Assembly: GCF_936933875.1 (NCBI RefSeq)
Contig: NZ_CAKZIK010000014.1
Coordinates: 19,962 to 83,961 of the forward strand
Length of the DNA stretch: 64,000 nt
Direction of reading: 5' to 3'
Origin: an uncultured Chryseobacterium sp.
GTDB lineage: Bacteria; Bacteroidota; Bacteroidia; Flavobacteriales; Weeksellaceae
A model generated the notes under the pieces. It ran no database searches, was not told the DNA's origin, and saw only the letters and a list, made by a program, of their open reading frames with translations. This document shows, piece after piece, positions 27,233 to 35,774 of the stretch. The translations under genes and the position numbers were made by a program. Each line of letters opens with the position of its first letter. Positions within the stretch are counted from its first letter, which is position 1.

Positions 27233-28086
27233 AAGGAATTATTCTCGCAGGAGGGTCAGGAACGAGACTTTATCCGTTAACAATCGCGGTAAGCAAACAG
27301 TTAATGCCCGTTTACGATAAACCAATGATTTATTATCCGCTTTCAACGTTGCTTTTGGCGGGCATTAAAGATATTTTAATTATCACAACTCCTCACGATC
27401 AGGAAGGTTTTATGAAGCTTTTGGGCGACGGTTCGTCAATTGGATGTAACATTCAATACAAAGTTCAGCCAAGTCCGGATGGTTTGGCGCAGGCTTTTAT
27501 TTTGGGTGAAGAATTCATTGGTGACGATTCAGTAGCTTTGGTTCTGGGAGATAATATCTTCTATGGATCTGGACTTCCAGCTTTGCTTTCAAGTAAAACC
27601 AATGTCAAAGGAGGATGCGTTTTTGCTTATCAGGTTTCAGACCCGGAAAGATATGGCGTTGTAGAATTTGATGAAAACTTGAAGGCTATTTCCATTGAGG
27701 AAAAACCAACACATCCGAAATCTAATTTCGCAGTTCCTGGATTGTATTTTTATGATAATTCCGTTGTGGAATACGCTAAAAATTTAAAACCTTCACCAAG
27801 AGGAGAACTCGAAATTACAGATATCAACAAAATTTACCTTGAAAAAGGTGAACTGGAAGTTGGAGTAATGTCGCGTGGAACAGCTTGGTTGGATACCGGA
27901 ACTTTCGATTCTTTGCATGAAGCATCAGAATTTGTAAAAGTTTTGGAGAAAAGACAGGGTTTCAAAATTTCATGTATCGAAGAAATTGCCTACAAAAAAG
28001 GATTTATTGATAAAGAACAGCTTCTGAAATCTGCCCAGAAATACGGAAAAAGCGGATACGGAGATTATTTGAAAGCATTGCTGTAA
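27229..28086 (+). CDS. rmlA: Glucose-1-phosphate thymidylyltransferase
   Basis: First enzyme of the dTDP-L-rhamnose pathway: activates glucose-1-P with dTTP. The nucleotidyl loop GGSGTRLYPLT (residues 8-18), SKQLMPVYDKPMIYYPLS and the later LGDNIFYGSGL with YGVVEFD are diagnostic. Length 285 is the short RmlA form. The ATGA overlap with the four-helix gene implies co-translation. A hairpin with a T run lies just downstream. No rmlD follows; the final reductase must be elsewhere if L-rhamnose is the product. Confidence 0.96.
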   Translation: MKGIILAGGSGTRLYPLTIAVSKQLMPVYDKPMIYYPLSTLLLAGIKDILIITTPHDQEGFMKLLGDGSSIGCNIQYKVQPSPDGLAQAFILGEEFIGDDSVALVLGDNIFYGSGLPALLSSKTNVKGGCVFAYQVSDPERYGVVEFDENLKAISIEEKPTHPKSNFAVPGLYFYDNSVVEYAKNLKPSPRGELEITDINKIYLEKGELEVGVMSRGTAWLDTGTFDSLHEASEFVKVLEKRQGFKISCIEEIAYKKGFIDKEQLLKSAQKYGKSGYGDYLKALL

Positions 28087-28108
28087 AAATCAGAAATAAA
28101 TACAACTT

Positions 28109-28140
28109 AAAGAGAATCAATTACTTTGGTTCTCTTTTTT
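28109..28140 (+). terminator. Terminator of the rml operon
   Basis: Stem AAAGAGAA/TTCTCTTT with a 13-nt loop and a T run. It overlaps the -33 element of the rimO promoter. Confidence 0.65.
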
Positions 28141-28154
28141 ATTTCTTAAATTTG
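28125..28154 (+). promoter_or_regulatory. rimO promoter
   Basis: TTTG (28125-28128), 18-bp spacer, TAAATTTG (28147-28154), an excellent match to the Bacteroidetes consensus. Transcription should start near 28161. Confidence 0.72.
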
Positions 28155-28165
28155 CACCCACAAAA

Positions 28166-28193
28166 ATTACTCATTACCAATTACTTATTCATA
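28166..28193. repeat. Period-7 repeat in the rimO leader
   Basis: Four degenerate heptamers ATTACTC, ATTACCA, ATTACTT, ATTCATA lie between the promoter and the rimO ATG. Confidence 0.7.
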
Positions 28194-28198
28194 AAGAA

Positions 28199-29500
28199 AT
28201 GCGTACAAAATCAACAGGTAAAAAGAAAATCAATATCATCACACTCGGATGTTCCAAAAACGTGGTGGATTCTGAAGTTCTGATGGGACAGCTGAAAGCC
28301 AATGGAAAGGAAGTCGTTCACGAAAAACGTGGAGATATTGTTGTTATTAATACCTGCGGATTTATTGATAATGCAAAAGAAGAGTCGGTCAATACCATTT
28401 TGGATGCTGTAGAAGCTAAAGAAAGAGGAGAGGTTGAAAAAGTTTTTGTGATGGGTTGTCTTTCCGAACGTTACAAACCGGATTTGGAAAAAGAAATTCC
28501 GAATGTTGACCAATATTTTGGAACGCGCGATTTGCCGATTTTGTTGAAACAATTGGGTGCAGACTACAAACACGAGTTGGTCGGAGAACGTTTAACAACT
28601 ACACCAAAGCATTTCGCTTACTTAAAAATTTCTGAAGGTTGCGACCGACCATGTTCTTTCTGCGCTATTCCTTTGATGAGAGGCGGCCACGTTTCTACAC
28701 CCATTGAAAATTTGGTTATGGAAGCTGAAAATCTTGCTAAGAAAGGCACCAAAGAGCTGATCTTAATCGCACAGGATTTAACCTATTACGGACTGGATAT
28801 TTATAAAAAAAGAGCTCTAGCTGATTTACTTTTAAGATTGGTAAAAGTGGAGGGCATTGAATGGATTCGTCTTCATTATGCTTTTCCTTCAGGTTTCCCT
28901 GAAGATGTTCTGGGCGTAATTAAAAATGAACCAAAAGTTTGCAATTATATCGATATTCCTTTACAGCATATCAATTCAGATTTGTTGAAATCGATGAAAC
29001 GTGGAACAACTCATGAAAAAACAGATGCTTTATTAGCAAAATTCCGTGAGAAAATTCCGGATATGGCGATTAGAACGACTTTAATTGTTGGTTATCCCGG
29101 CGAAACAGAAGAGCGTTTTAATGAAATGAAAGAGTGGGTTCGCGAACAAAGATTCGACAGATTAGGTTGCTTTACGTATTCTCACGAAGAAAATACGGGA
29201 GCTTACAAATTGGAAGATGATGTTCCGCAGGAATTGAAGGAAGCGCGAGTAGAAGAGATTATGGAACTTCAGTCTCAAATTTCATGGGAAAAGAATCAGG
29301 AAAAAATAGGAAAGACTTTCAAATGTATTTTCGACAGAAAAGAAGGCGATTATTTCGTAGGAAGAACAGAATTCGATTCTCCGGATGTTGATAATACGGT
29401 TTTAGTAAAAGCCGACAATACCTATTTATCGATTGGTCAGTTTGCCGATGTGAAGATTACTTCTGCCGAAGAATTTGACCTTTATGGAGAATTAATTTAA
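28199..29500 (+). CDS. rimO: Ribosomal protein S12 methylthiotransferase
   Basis: Radical-SAM enzyme that methylthiolates an aspartate of ribosomal protein S12. The N-terminal UPF0004 domain starts INIITLGCSKNVVDSE. The radical-SAM CxxxCxxC is at C148, C152 and C155 (EGCDRPCSFCAIP). A C-terminal TRAM domain is present in the last 70 residues (EKIGKTFKCIFDRKE onward). Length (433) is normal. It is probably monocistronic, with its own promoter before and a strong terminator after. Confidence 0.95.
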   Translation: MRTKSTGKKKINIITLGCSKNVVDSEVLMGQLKANGKEVVHEKRGDIVVINTCGFIDNAKEESVNTILDAVEAKERGEVEKVFVMGCLSERYKPDLEKEIPNVDQYFGTRDLPILLKQLGADYKHELVGERLTTTPKHFAYLKISEGCDRPCSFCAIPLMRGGHVSTPIENLVMEAENLAKKGTKELILIAQDLTYYGLDIYKKRALADLLLRLVKVEGIEWIRLHYAFPSGFPEDVLGVIKNEPKVCNYIDIPLQHINSDLLKSMKRGTTHEKTDALLAKFREKIPDMAIRTTLIVGYPGETEERFNEMKEWVREQRFDRLGCFTYSHEENTGAYKLEDDVPQELKEARVEEIMELQSQISWEKNQEKIGKTFKCIFDRKEGDYFVGRTEFDSPDVDNTVLVKADNTYLSIGQFADVKITSAEEFDLYGELI

Positions 29501-29546
29501 GGAAAACTTGAAATAAAGACTCAAATCTTTGATCAAATTCAAATCA

Positions 29547-29578
29547 AAAAGCCACATTTCTTACGAGATGTGGCTTTT
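29547..29578 (+). terminator. rimO terminator
   Basis: An 11-bp perfect stem AAAAGCCACAT/ATGTGGCTTTT with a 10-nt loop. Confidence 0.8.
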
Positions 29579-29773
29579 CGGTTAAATAACTGATATATAA
29601 TTATTTATAAAGGTTTACTTGAGTAATTTTAGCAAAAAAAGTTAATAAAGTTAACTTTTTAGTATTTTTTTTAACACTTTTTAACAGATCTTGTTAAGCC
29701 CTTTTGTAAAGGGAATTACGTACTTGTTTAACAAAATTTTAACAAATTATTAATAATATTTAACAATAAGTAT

Positions 29774-29803
29774 TTTGTTCGGATAAGTTCCTCTGTAATT
29801 TCG
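29774..29803 (+). promoter_or_regulatory. Promoter of the RlpA-like gene
   Basis: TTTG (29774-29777), 18-bp spacer, TAATTTCG (29796-29803), one mismatch from TAnnTTTG. The leader would be about 25 nt. Confidence 0.55.
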
Positions 29804-29832
29804 CCTCGTCAAAACCAATAAAATAATTCAAA

Positions 29833-30204
29833 ATGATGAAAAGAGGTATTCTCGTAATCATAATGATGATTTCAACACTTGGTATTTATTCTTTCAACAA
29901 GTATAATGCCAATGATGCCAAAACAAGTTTTGCATCGTATTACCACGATAAGTTTAATGGTAGAAAAACTGCAAGTGGAGAAGTTTTTAATAATTCTAAA
30001 CTTACCGCTGCAAACAGAACGCTTCCTTTTGGAACTAAATTGAAAGTTACCAATATCAAAACAGGAAAAAGTGTAATTGTGAAAGTGAACGACAGAGGTC
30101 CTTTCCATTCATCAAGAGCTTTGGATTTATCTAAAGCAGCGTTCAATTCAATTGGTAATCACGCAAGTGGTACTATTCCGGTTGAATATGAAATTGTCGA
30201 TTAA
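29833..30204 (+). CDS. rlpA: RlpA-like double-psi beta-barrel protein (septal ring lytic transglycosylase family)
   Basis: A 123-residue exported protein: an N-terminal hydrophobic signal/anchor (residues about 3-21) followed directly by one DPBB domain. Family motifs are clear: ASYYHDKFNGRKTASGE, LTAANRTLPFGTKLKVTN and VNDRGPF with the conserved Asp, then ALDLSKAAF. Known RlpA proteins cleave denuded peptidoglycan glycans at the septum; this short form lacks the SPOR domain that targets E. coli and Pseudomonas RlpA. Upstream sits a cluster of TTAACA repeats. Confidence 0.85.
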   Translation: MMKRGILVIIMMISTLGIYSFNKYNANDAKTSFASYYHDKFNGRKTASGEVFNNSKLTAANRTLPFGTKLKVTNIKTGKSVIVKVNDRGPFHSSRALDLSKAAFNSIGNHASGTIPVEYEIVD

Positions 30205-30223
30205 CATTTACGTTTTAAAATGT

Positions 30224-30253
30224 AAAACCGGTTCAATAGAGCCGGTTTTTTTA
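30224..30253 (+). terminator. Terminator of the RlpA-like gene
   Basis: Stem AAAACCGG/CCGGTTTT with a 10-nt loop and a run of seven T. Confidence 0.85.
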
Positions 30254-30348
30254 TGTCGTTGATAAGAATGGGTTGAGTTTCAATTGTTTAAAATAACATT
30301 CTTACTTTTGTACCCTCAAATTAAGGATTCTATAAACACAAAATATTA

Positions 30349-30375
30349 AAGCTGTTTCCGGTAACGGAGCAGCTT
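30349..30375 (-). terminator. Terminator of the 255-aa gene
   Basis: Imperfect hairpin AAGCTG..TCCG/CGGA.CAGCTT immediately after the stop on the minus strand. Only a weak T tract follows. Confidence 0.5.
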
Positions 30376-31141
30376 AAATTTTATCTACCATTTCCCACAC
30401 ATTCGGATTGTGATTGTCCCAAATTTTCCAGATTCCATCAATTTTTTTAATGAAATAATTTTGACGGTTCAGAATATGATAGTGGTGAGGTCCGTTATTT
30501 TTGTTAATGAAATTAAGGTTCCAAAACTCCTGTGTAGAAATTACCGCCAAGTTTTCATCTTCGCTCTGCAGCTCGAAATTATATACTTCGTAATTTGAAG
30601 GTCTGTCTGAAAGAGTGAGTCCCTGTTCATTCAATTGCTCCAAATAACTGCTGATTCTGTTATAATAAGGAGAATCCGGATGAACGGTTTTTATTACATT
30701 TTTTAAATCAATCTTCGGCAGATTTTGAAGGTTTTCGAATTCCAGTTGCGCTGTTGCAAGAATAATTTTTTCAAAATCATCGGTTGATGCAACAGTTTCT
30801 TTATCTGCAGCTTCCTTGTTCTGCGAAATAAAATGATTAAAACTTTCAAAGCCTAAAAAAATACACAGCTTGTCCAAAGTTTTTATAAACCTTAAATCGT
30901 TGGTTGCATTATCCGAGAAACTTCCCTCAAAAAATCTTTTTAGGGTAATGGAAGAAATTGTTGTTCCCAGTTCGAATTTTCGTTCTCCCTGAAGATGGTT
31001 GTTTTTTTGAAGATTTTCGTTAATAATGTTCGAAAGTTCATTGTAATGCGAAGTCCGCCACTTTTCTGCAAAGGAGAGAAAACTGGTAGAAATCTGTGGA
31101 TGCGACTTAATTCTTTCTTTAAGAAGTTCGAAAGGATGCAT
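30374..31141 (-). CDS. Protein with Bacteroidetes HTH-like N-terminal domain and NTF2-like C-terminus (unknown function)
   Basis: 255 residues. The N-terminal half holds SSITLKRFFEG...TLDKLCIFLGFESFNHFI, a pattern seen in many Bacteroidetes proteins as a helix-turn-helix-like module (S.xTLKRFFG..... TLD.L..FLGY.SW.DF). The C-terminal 80 residues (ISTQEFWNLNFI...YFIKKIDGIWKIWDN) look NTF2-like. No catalytic residues are evident. The start at 31141 (ATG) is taken instead of the upstream TTG. It lies 47 bp after xth on the same strand and may be co-transcribed. Function is unknown. Confidence 0.7.
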   Translation of the reverse strand: MHPFELLKERIKSHPQISTSFLSFAEKWRTSHYNELSNIINENLQKNNHLQGERKFELGTTISSITLKRFFEGSFSDNATNDLRFIKTLDKLCIFLGFESFNHFISQNKEAADKETVASTDDFEKIILATAQLEFENLQNLPKIDLKNVIKTVHPDSPYYNRISSYLEQLNEQGLTLSDRPSNYEVYNFELQSEDENLAVISTQEFWNLNFINKNNGPHHYHILNRQNYFIKKIDGIWKIWDNHNPNVWEMVDKI

Positions 31142-31188
31142 AAGTAATAACGTCTGCAATTTTTTTTGATAAATTTAAAGAAAATAAA

Positions 31189-31947
31189 TTAAATTTCTAC
31201 AAGAACCGGACAATGGTCGGAATGTACGGCTTCTTTTAAGATGACGGCTCGCTGCAAACGTTCCTTTAAACTATATGAAACAAAGTTGTAATCCAACCTC
31301 CAACCTTTGTTTCTGGCTCTGGAATTTTGCCTGTAACTCCACCAGGAATAGTTGTCGGGTTGGTCATTAAAATACCTGAAACTGTCTATCATTTCGCATT
31401 CTTCAATAAATTTTGTCATCCATTCTCTTTCCATCGGAAGAAATCCGGAGACATTTTTTAATCCTTCCGGGTTATGAATGTCGATGGCTTTATGACAAAT
31501 ATTGAAATCTCCACAAATCACAAGATTTGGAATTGTGTTTTTCAATTCTTTAATATAATCCAGAAAATCGTAGCAAAACTGCATCTTGAAATCCAGTCTT
31601 TCAATATTGGAAGCACTTGGCACATACACTGATATTACCGAAAAACCGTCAAAATCAGCACGGATAATTCTTCCTTCGGAGTCATAATGTTCAATTCCGC
31701 AACCAAATTCCACATGTTTTGGAGCGACTTTGGAAGCAATTCCAACTCCGGAATATCCTTTTCTCTGCGCGGAATGCCAAAAACTGGTATAACCTACTTT
31801 TTCCAGACTTTCAATATCAATTTGGTCATTTCCGGCTTTACTTTCCTGAATGCAGATAATGTCGGGATCCGCATTTTTTAGCCAGCCTAAAAAATCTTTG
31901 GTGAAAGCAGCACGGATGCCGTTGACGTTGTAGGAGATGATTTTCAT
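31189..31947 (-). CDS. xth: Exodeoxyribonuclease III
   Basis: AP endonuclease/3'-5' exonuclease for base excision repair. MKIISYNVNGIRAA at the start, the metal-binding Glu in CIQESK, GDFNICHKAID near residue 144, WRLDYNFVS near 220 and the catalytic SDHCP near the C-terminus are all present. Length from the chosen ATG is 252 residues; an extension to 32079 would run through the porX terminator and is rejected. Its -7 box lies only 4 nt before the ATG. Confidence 0.95.
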   Translation of the reverse strand: MKIISYNVNGIRAAFTKDFLGWLKNADPDIICIQESKAGNDQIDIESLEKVGYTSFWHSAQRKGYSGVGIASKVAPKHVEFGCGIEHYDSEGRIIRADFDGFSVISVYVPSASNIERLDFKMQFCYDFLDYIKELKNTIPNLVICGDFNICHKAIDIHNPEGLKNVSGFLPMEREWMTKFIEECEMIDSFRYFNDQPDNYSWWSYRQNSRARNKGWRLDYNFVSYSLKERLQRAVILKEAVHSDHCPVLVEI

Positions 31948-31951
31948 AGAG

Positions 31952-31959
31952 CGAAAATA
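31952..31959 (-). promoter_or_regulatory. Possible xth -7 box
   Basis: TATTTTCG on the minus strand, one mismatch from TAnnTTTG, 4 nt from the ATG. This implies a very short or absent leader. Confidence 0.4.
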
Positions 31960-31976
31960 GTGTATTGAAATAAAAA

Positions 31977-32007
31977 GGGCGGAAAAAATCGAAGATTTTT
32001 TCCGCCC
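31977..32007 (-). terminator. porX terminator
   Basis: A 14-bp perfect stem GGGCGGAAAAAATC with a GAA loop, followed on the minus strand by TTTTTATTT. A second long-range pair, AACCCAAAT/ATTTGGGTT (about 32013-32051), overlaps the porX stop. Confidence 0.88.
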
Positions 32008-32042
32008 AATAAAACCCAAATCAAATAAACTATGAAAAAAAA

Positions 32043-33587
32043 CTATTTGGGTTCCATTATGCTGATTGGAATAATGCACTCTTCCAGTGATATTCCACCG
32101 TGTTGATACGTTTCTTTATAATAATTCACAAAGTGATTGTAATTTTTAGGATAAGCTAAAAATGTATTGTTCTTCGCAAAAATGTATTTCGAACTCAAAT
32201 TTCCCTTCGGTAAGAAAAGTTTTTCAGGCTGCGTTACGGCCCAAACATCTTTGTCGTCGTACGTTAAACTTCTTCCGGTTTTGTAACGGATGTTCGTGGA
32301 AGTTTCTCGGTCTCCAACAACCTGACTCGGTTTTTTCACGTAAATCGTTCCATGGTCGGTTGTAATGACCAGTTTAAATCCACTTTCCGAAGCCTGTTTA
32401 ATAATCTTCATCAAAGAAGAGTTTTCAAACCAATTATATGTTAAAGAACGGAAAGTTTTGTCATCGCGAATCAATTGGTCGATAATATGATTATCGGTTT
32501 TCGCGTGAGATAAAATATCGATAAAGTTGTACACAATCACCAATAAATCATTGTTTTTATGCTGATTGAAATCATCCGAAATTTTTCTTTCGAAATCTGC
32601 ATTCAAAATTTTCAGATATTTCATTGATTTTGATGAAAGTCCCAGACGCTTCATCTGGTCTTCCAGAAAATCTCTTTCGTGCTCGTTTTTGTTTCCTTCT
32701 TCATTATCATTAAACCAATATTGTGGGAATCTTTTTTCAATTTCCGAAGGCATTAAACCTGCAAAAAATGAATTTCTCGCGTACTGCGTTGCCGTTGGTA
32801 AAATACTGAAGTAATAATCTTCTGAAGTTTTATTGTAAAATCTCGTGAATAAAGGTTCGATGACTTTCCATTGGTCGTAACGAAGGTTATCAATCATTAG
32901 AAGCAAAACTTTTTGTTTCTCAACTTCAGTTTTTACTTTGTCTTTGAACAAAGTATGACTCATCATTGGTTTTTCATTGCTCTGCAACCATTCTTCGTAA
33001 TTGTTCTCGATGAATTTTGCAAATTGAATGTTCGCCTCTTCCTTTTGAGACTGAAGCAAATCAGCGAATTCATTATCAAAAACGCGGTCGAACTTAATTT
33101 CCCAGTTCAGGATTTTCTTGTAATATTCTGCCCAATCCTGATAAGTTCTCAGGTAAGAAAGTTCCATCGAGAGATTACGAAACTCTTGCTGATATTCCAA
33201 AATGGTTTTTTGCTCTACCAAAATTTCTTCCTGAAGATTTTTCTTTAATGAAAGCAACACCTGATTCGGATTTACAGGCTTCAGAATATAATCTGAAATC
33301 TGGGAACCAATCGCCTGTTCCATAATATGTTCCTCCTCATTTTTAGTCACCATCACAATTTTCAGGGTGCTGTCTTTCTCTTTAATCATCGGGATGGCTT
33401 CAATACCGGTAATTCCTGGCATATTTTCATCCAGCAAAGTCAGCTGAAATTTCTCATTGTCAATAAGTTCCAGTGCTTCGTTGACGTTATTAACGGGCGT
33501 TACGTTGTAGCCTTTGTTTTCAAGAAATACGATATGCGGTTTCAGTAAATCCACTTCATCATCTATCCATAAAATCTTTCCTGCCAT
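32043..33587 (-). CDS. porX: PorX: response regulator with PglZ-type phosphatase domain, T9SS regulator
   Basis: Receiver domain at residues 1-120 (ILWIDDEVDLL with paired Asp, phospho-acceptor Asp53 in LLDENMPG, Lys in ILKPVNP) joined by a helical linker to a PglZ/alkaline-phosphatase-like domain (MIDNLRYDQW near 210, VIVYNFIDILSHAKTDNH near 345, VITTDHGT near 425). Known PorX proteins act with PorY and SigP on type IX secretion genes and hydrolyse cyclic oligonucleotides; none of those partners is in this window. The ATG at 33587 gives 514 residues, near the 517 of known PorX. The upstream in-frame TTG extension is rejected. Confidence 0.93.
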   Translation of the reverse strand: MAGKILWIDDEVDLLKPHIVFLENKGYNVTPVNNVNEALELIDNEKFQLTLLDENMPGITGIEAIPMIKEKDSTLKIVMVTKNEEEHIMEQAIGSQISDYILKPVNPNQVLLSLKKNLQEEILVEQKTILEYQQEFRNLSMELSYLRTYQDWAEYYKKILNWEIKFDRVFDNEFADLLQSQKEEANIQFAKFIENNYEEWLQSNEKPMMSHTLFKDKVKTEVEKQKVLLLMIDNLRYDQWKVIEPLFTRFYNKTSEDYYFSILPTATQYARNSFFAGLMPSEIEKRFPQYWFNDNEEGNKNEHERDFLEDQMKRLGLSSKSMKYLKILNADFERKISDDFNQHKNNDLLVIVYNFIDILSHAKTDNHIIDQLIRDDKTFRSLTYNWFENSSLMKIIKQASESGFKLVITTDHGTIYVKKPSQVVGDRETSTNIRYKTGRSLTYDDKDVWAVTQPEKLFLPKGNLSSKYIFAKNNTFLAYPKNYNHFVNYYKETYQHGGISLEECIIPISIMEPK

Positions 33588-33725
33588 TATTCTTTTTTTG
33601 AATTTTAAATCCATCAAAAATACGACCAAAAGCTCTTAAAATTTGCCCAAAAATTGGTTGACAAAAGTTAAATATTAGTTAATCATTATTTTTACTTATC
33701 CTCATTCTAACAACTCAATTTTCCC

Positions 33726-33733
33726 TAAATTTG
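33726..33733 (+). promoter_or_regulatory. Possible -7 box before the HD-domain gene
   Basis: TAAATTTG matches the consensus 30 nt before the ATG. The -33 element is poor. Confidence 0.4.
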
Positions 33734-33763
33734 TAGCTTATTGCTTATCACTTTACACTAATA

Positions 33764-34975
33764 ATGCAGAACAAACTGAAAATTATCAATGACCCGGTTC
33801 ACGGATTTATCAAAATACCTTACGAAATCTTATTTGATGTAATTGAGCATCCCTATTTTCAGCGTTTGCGCAGAATTTCACAGACCGGACTTTTAAATTT
33901 AATTTTTCCTGGAGCGACACATACGAGATTTCATCATGCTTTAGGTGCGATGCATTTGATGTTTACAGCTTTGGAAACTTTAAAACTGAAAGGTGTAGAA
34001 ATTTCCAGGGAGGAAGAAAAAGCGGCAACTTTAGCGATTTTGATGCACGATATTGGTCATGGTCCTTTTTCGCACGCTTTGGAAAATATGTTGATGGAAG
34101 ATTGGCATCATGAAAAGCTTTCATTGTTGTTAATGAATGACCTGAACAGAGAATTGGATGGTGAACTGACGATGGCAATAGAAATGTTTCAAGGGAAATA
34201 TCATCGGAAGTTTTTCAATCAGTTGATTTCTTCTCAACTAGATGTGGACCGTTTGGATTATTTGAAACGCGACAGTTTCTACACCGGGGTTTCCGAAGGT
34301 AATGTCAATACGCAAAGGATTATTTCGATGATGAATGTTACAGATGATCAACTTGTAATTGATGCGAAAGGAATTTATTCCATTGAAAATTTTTTAACGG
34401 CGAGAATGTTCATGTATTGGCAAGTTTATTACCATAAAACTTCGGCTTTGGCAGAGCATCTTTTGGTGAAAATTTTGGACCGCGCAAAAACTTTAGTTTC
34501 GGAAGGAAAAGAACTGAAAGCTTCAGATAATTTAAAATATTTCCTCGAAAAAAATAAGTTCGTTCGTGCCACAAAAGAAGATATCCAAAGATTTACAGAG
34601 TTGGATGATAACGATATAATTCAGGCGATGAAATTTTGGACAAAAAGTGATGATTTTATCCTTTCTTATCTGTGTAAATGTGTTATTCAAAGGAATTTTC
34701 CGAAGACAATGATTTCTTCAAAACCTTTCGAAAAAGATTTTGTTGAAGATAAAATTGCCAAAACAAACGCTTTCTTCAATATTGAAAATGGAGCGGAACT
34801 CGTGGATGAAATTTCAAGAACGCTGCTTCCGTACAATACCGAAAAACAGCCGATTCATCTTCTTCCCAAAAATGGTGAAAAATTCAGATTGGAAAATTCT
34901 GAAAATCAAATACTTTCTGCGTTTATCAATCAGCCTAATACAAAATATATTCTGTCTTTTCCAAGAGAGATTTAA
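33764..34975 (+). CDS. HD-domain phosphohydrolase (dGTPase/SAMHD1-like)
   Basis: 403 residues. The metal-binding HD motif set is clear: HTRFHHALG (first His), LMHDIGHGPFSHALE (HD pair) and DVDRLDYLKRDS (distal Asp). It begins KIINDPVHGFIKIP, typical of the YdhJ/SAMHD1-related group that hydrolyses dNTPs or related nucleotides. Substrate cannot be assigned. The gene stands alone, divergent from porX, and is followed by a lipoprotein gene. Confidence 0.88.
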   Translation: MQNKLKIINDPVHGFIKIPYEILFDVIEHPYFQRLRRISQTGLLNLIFPGATHTRFHHALGAMHLMFTALETLKLKGVEISREEEKAATLAILMHDIGHGPFSHALENMLMEDWHHEKLSLLLMNDLNRELDGELTMAIEMFQGKYHRKFFNQLISSQLDVDRLDYLKRDSFYTGVSEGNVNTQRIISMMNVTDDQLVIDAKGIYSIENFLTARMFMYWQVYYHKTSALAEHLLVKILDRAKTLVSEGKELKASDNLKYFLEKNKFVRATKEDIQRFTELDDNDIIQAMKFWTKSDDFILSYLCKCVIQRNFPKTMISSKPFEKDFVEDKIAKTNAFFNIENGAELVDEISRTLLPYNTEKQPIHLLPKNGEKFRLENSENQILSAFINQPNTKYILSFPREI

Positions 34976-35025
34976 TTAGAGCCGAATCGGTTCAGTTTTT
35001 GCCGTTACTTTCAAAATTTGAAGTA

Positions 35026-35700
35026 ATGAGAAAAGTTCTGTTGGTTCTGAGTGGTCTTTTTGTCATTTCCTGCATAAAGCAAAATTCTTCACAAAACACC
35101 TTCAAACAAGCTGTCAAAAAGGATTCCGTAGCGGTTAAAACACATAAAATTTCTGATAGTCCGACTATAGAGAATAAATCAGAAATAAAAATTGTTGAGG
35201 AAGAAAAGGGAGATCGAGAAATAAACCCAGAAGAAAGTCAAGACAAAAATACCGGCGAAGCCGATGCAGCTTTTCAGTGGAAAGCCAATCAAAAATTGGA
35301 AAAATTACTCAAACACTTTGGCAAAAATATTCCCGGGTATTATGGCGGAGCTTTTATCAACGATTCCGGTGACCTGGAAATAAATTTATTTGGAGATACG
35401 GCTAAAGGAAAAAGGGAAATTATTAAGATTATTGGCAGTGAAAACGTGCATTTCCACACGCAAAAATATTCTTATAATGAGCTCAATAAATTAATGACTT
35501 TCCTGAACGATTTTGCTCAGAATCCCGCAAATAAAAACTATGCGAAAAACATGTCTTTTTGGTGGGTGATGGAAAAAGAAGGATACATTCAAATGGGTTT
35601 GTTGGACAATAGTCCGGAAAAAATAAAGGAATTCAAAGCACACATTCATAATTCCCCCGCTATTAAATTTGTGAAATCAAGCGGAATTATATTGCAGTAA
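35026..35700 (+). CDS. Lipoprotein of unknown function
   Basis: The start at 35026 gives a lipoprotein signal (MRKVLLVLSGLFVISC, Cys16), preferred over a longer frame from 34999 without a signal. Residues about 20-90 are charged and low in structure. The C-terminal 130 residues form a compact domain beginning WKANQKLEKLLKHFGKNIPGYYGGAFI. No family is recognised. It lies 50 bp after the HD-domain gene and 74 bp before lpxD. Confidence 0.7.
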   Translation: MRKVLLVLSGLFVISCIKQNSSQNTFKQAVKKDSVAVKTHKISDSPTIENKSEIKIVEEEKGDREINPEESQDKNTGEADAAFQWKANQKLEKLLKHFGKNIPGYYGGAFINDSGDLEINLFGDTAKGKREIIKIIGSENVHFHTQKYSYNELNKLMTFLNDFAQNPANKNYAKNMSFWWVMEKEGYIQMGLLDNSPEKIKEFKAHIHNSPAIKFVKSSGIILQ

Positions 35701-35740
35701 AAACACACGTTTTTAGGCGTTTAAAATTCTTAAAATTACG

Positions 35741-35768
35741 TTGTGTAAACCATATTTTCTTATCTTTG
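35741..35768 (+). promoter_or_regulatory. lpxD promoter
   Basis: TTG (35741-35743), 17-bp spacer, TATCTTTG (35761-35768). The -7 box ends 6 nt before the ATG, so the message may be leaderless. Confidence 0.6.
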
Positions 35769-35774
35769 CAGGAT

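Larger units (their letters stand above)
29501..29832. other. Intergenic region with terminator, hairpins and clustered TTAACA boxes
   Basis: 332 bp without a gene. It holds the rimO terminator, an AT-rich hairpin AAAAAGTTAA/TTAACTTTTT (29636-29660), a small hairpin CCCTTT/AAAGGG (29699-29713), and five TTAACA hexamers (29671, 29681, 29728, 29739, 29760) plus an inverted TGTTAA at 29692. The promoter of the RlpA-like gene follows. Confidence 0.6.
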
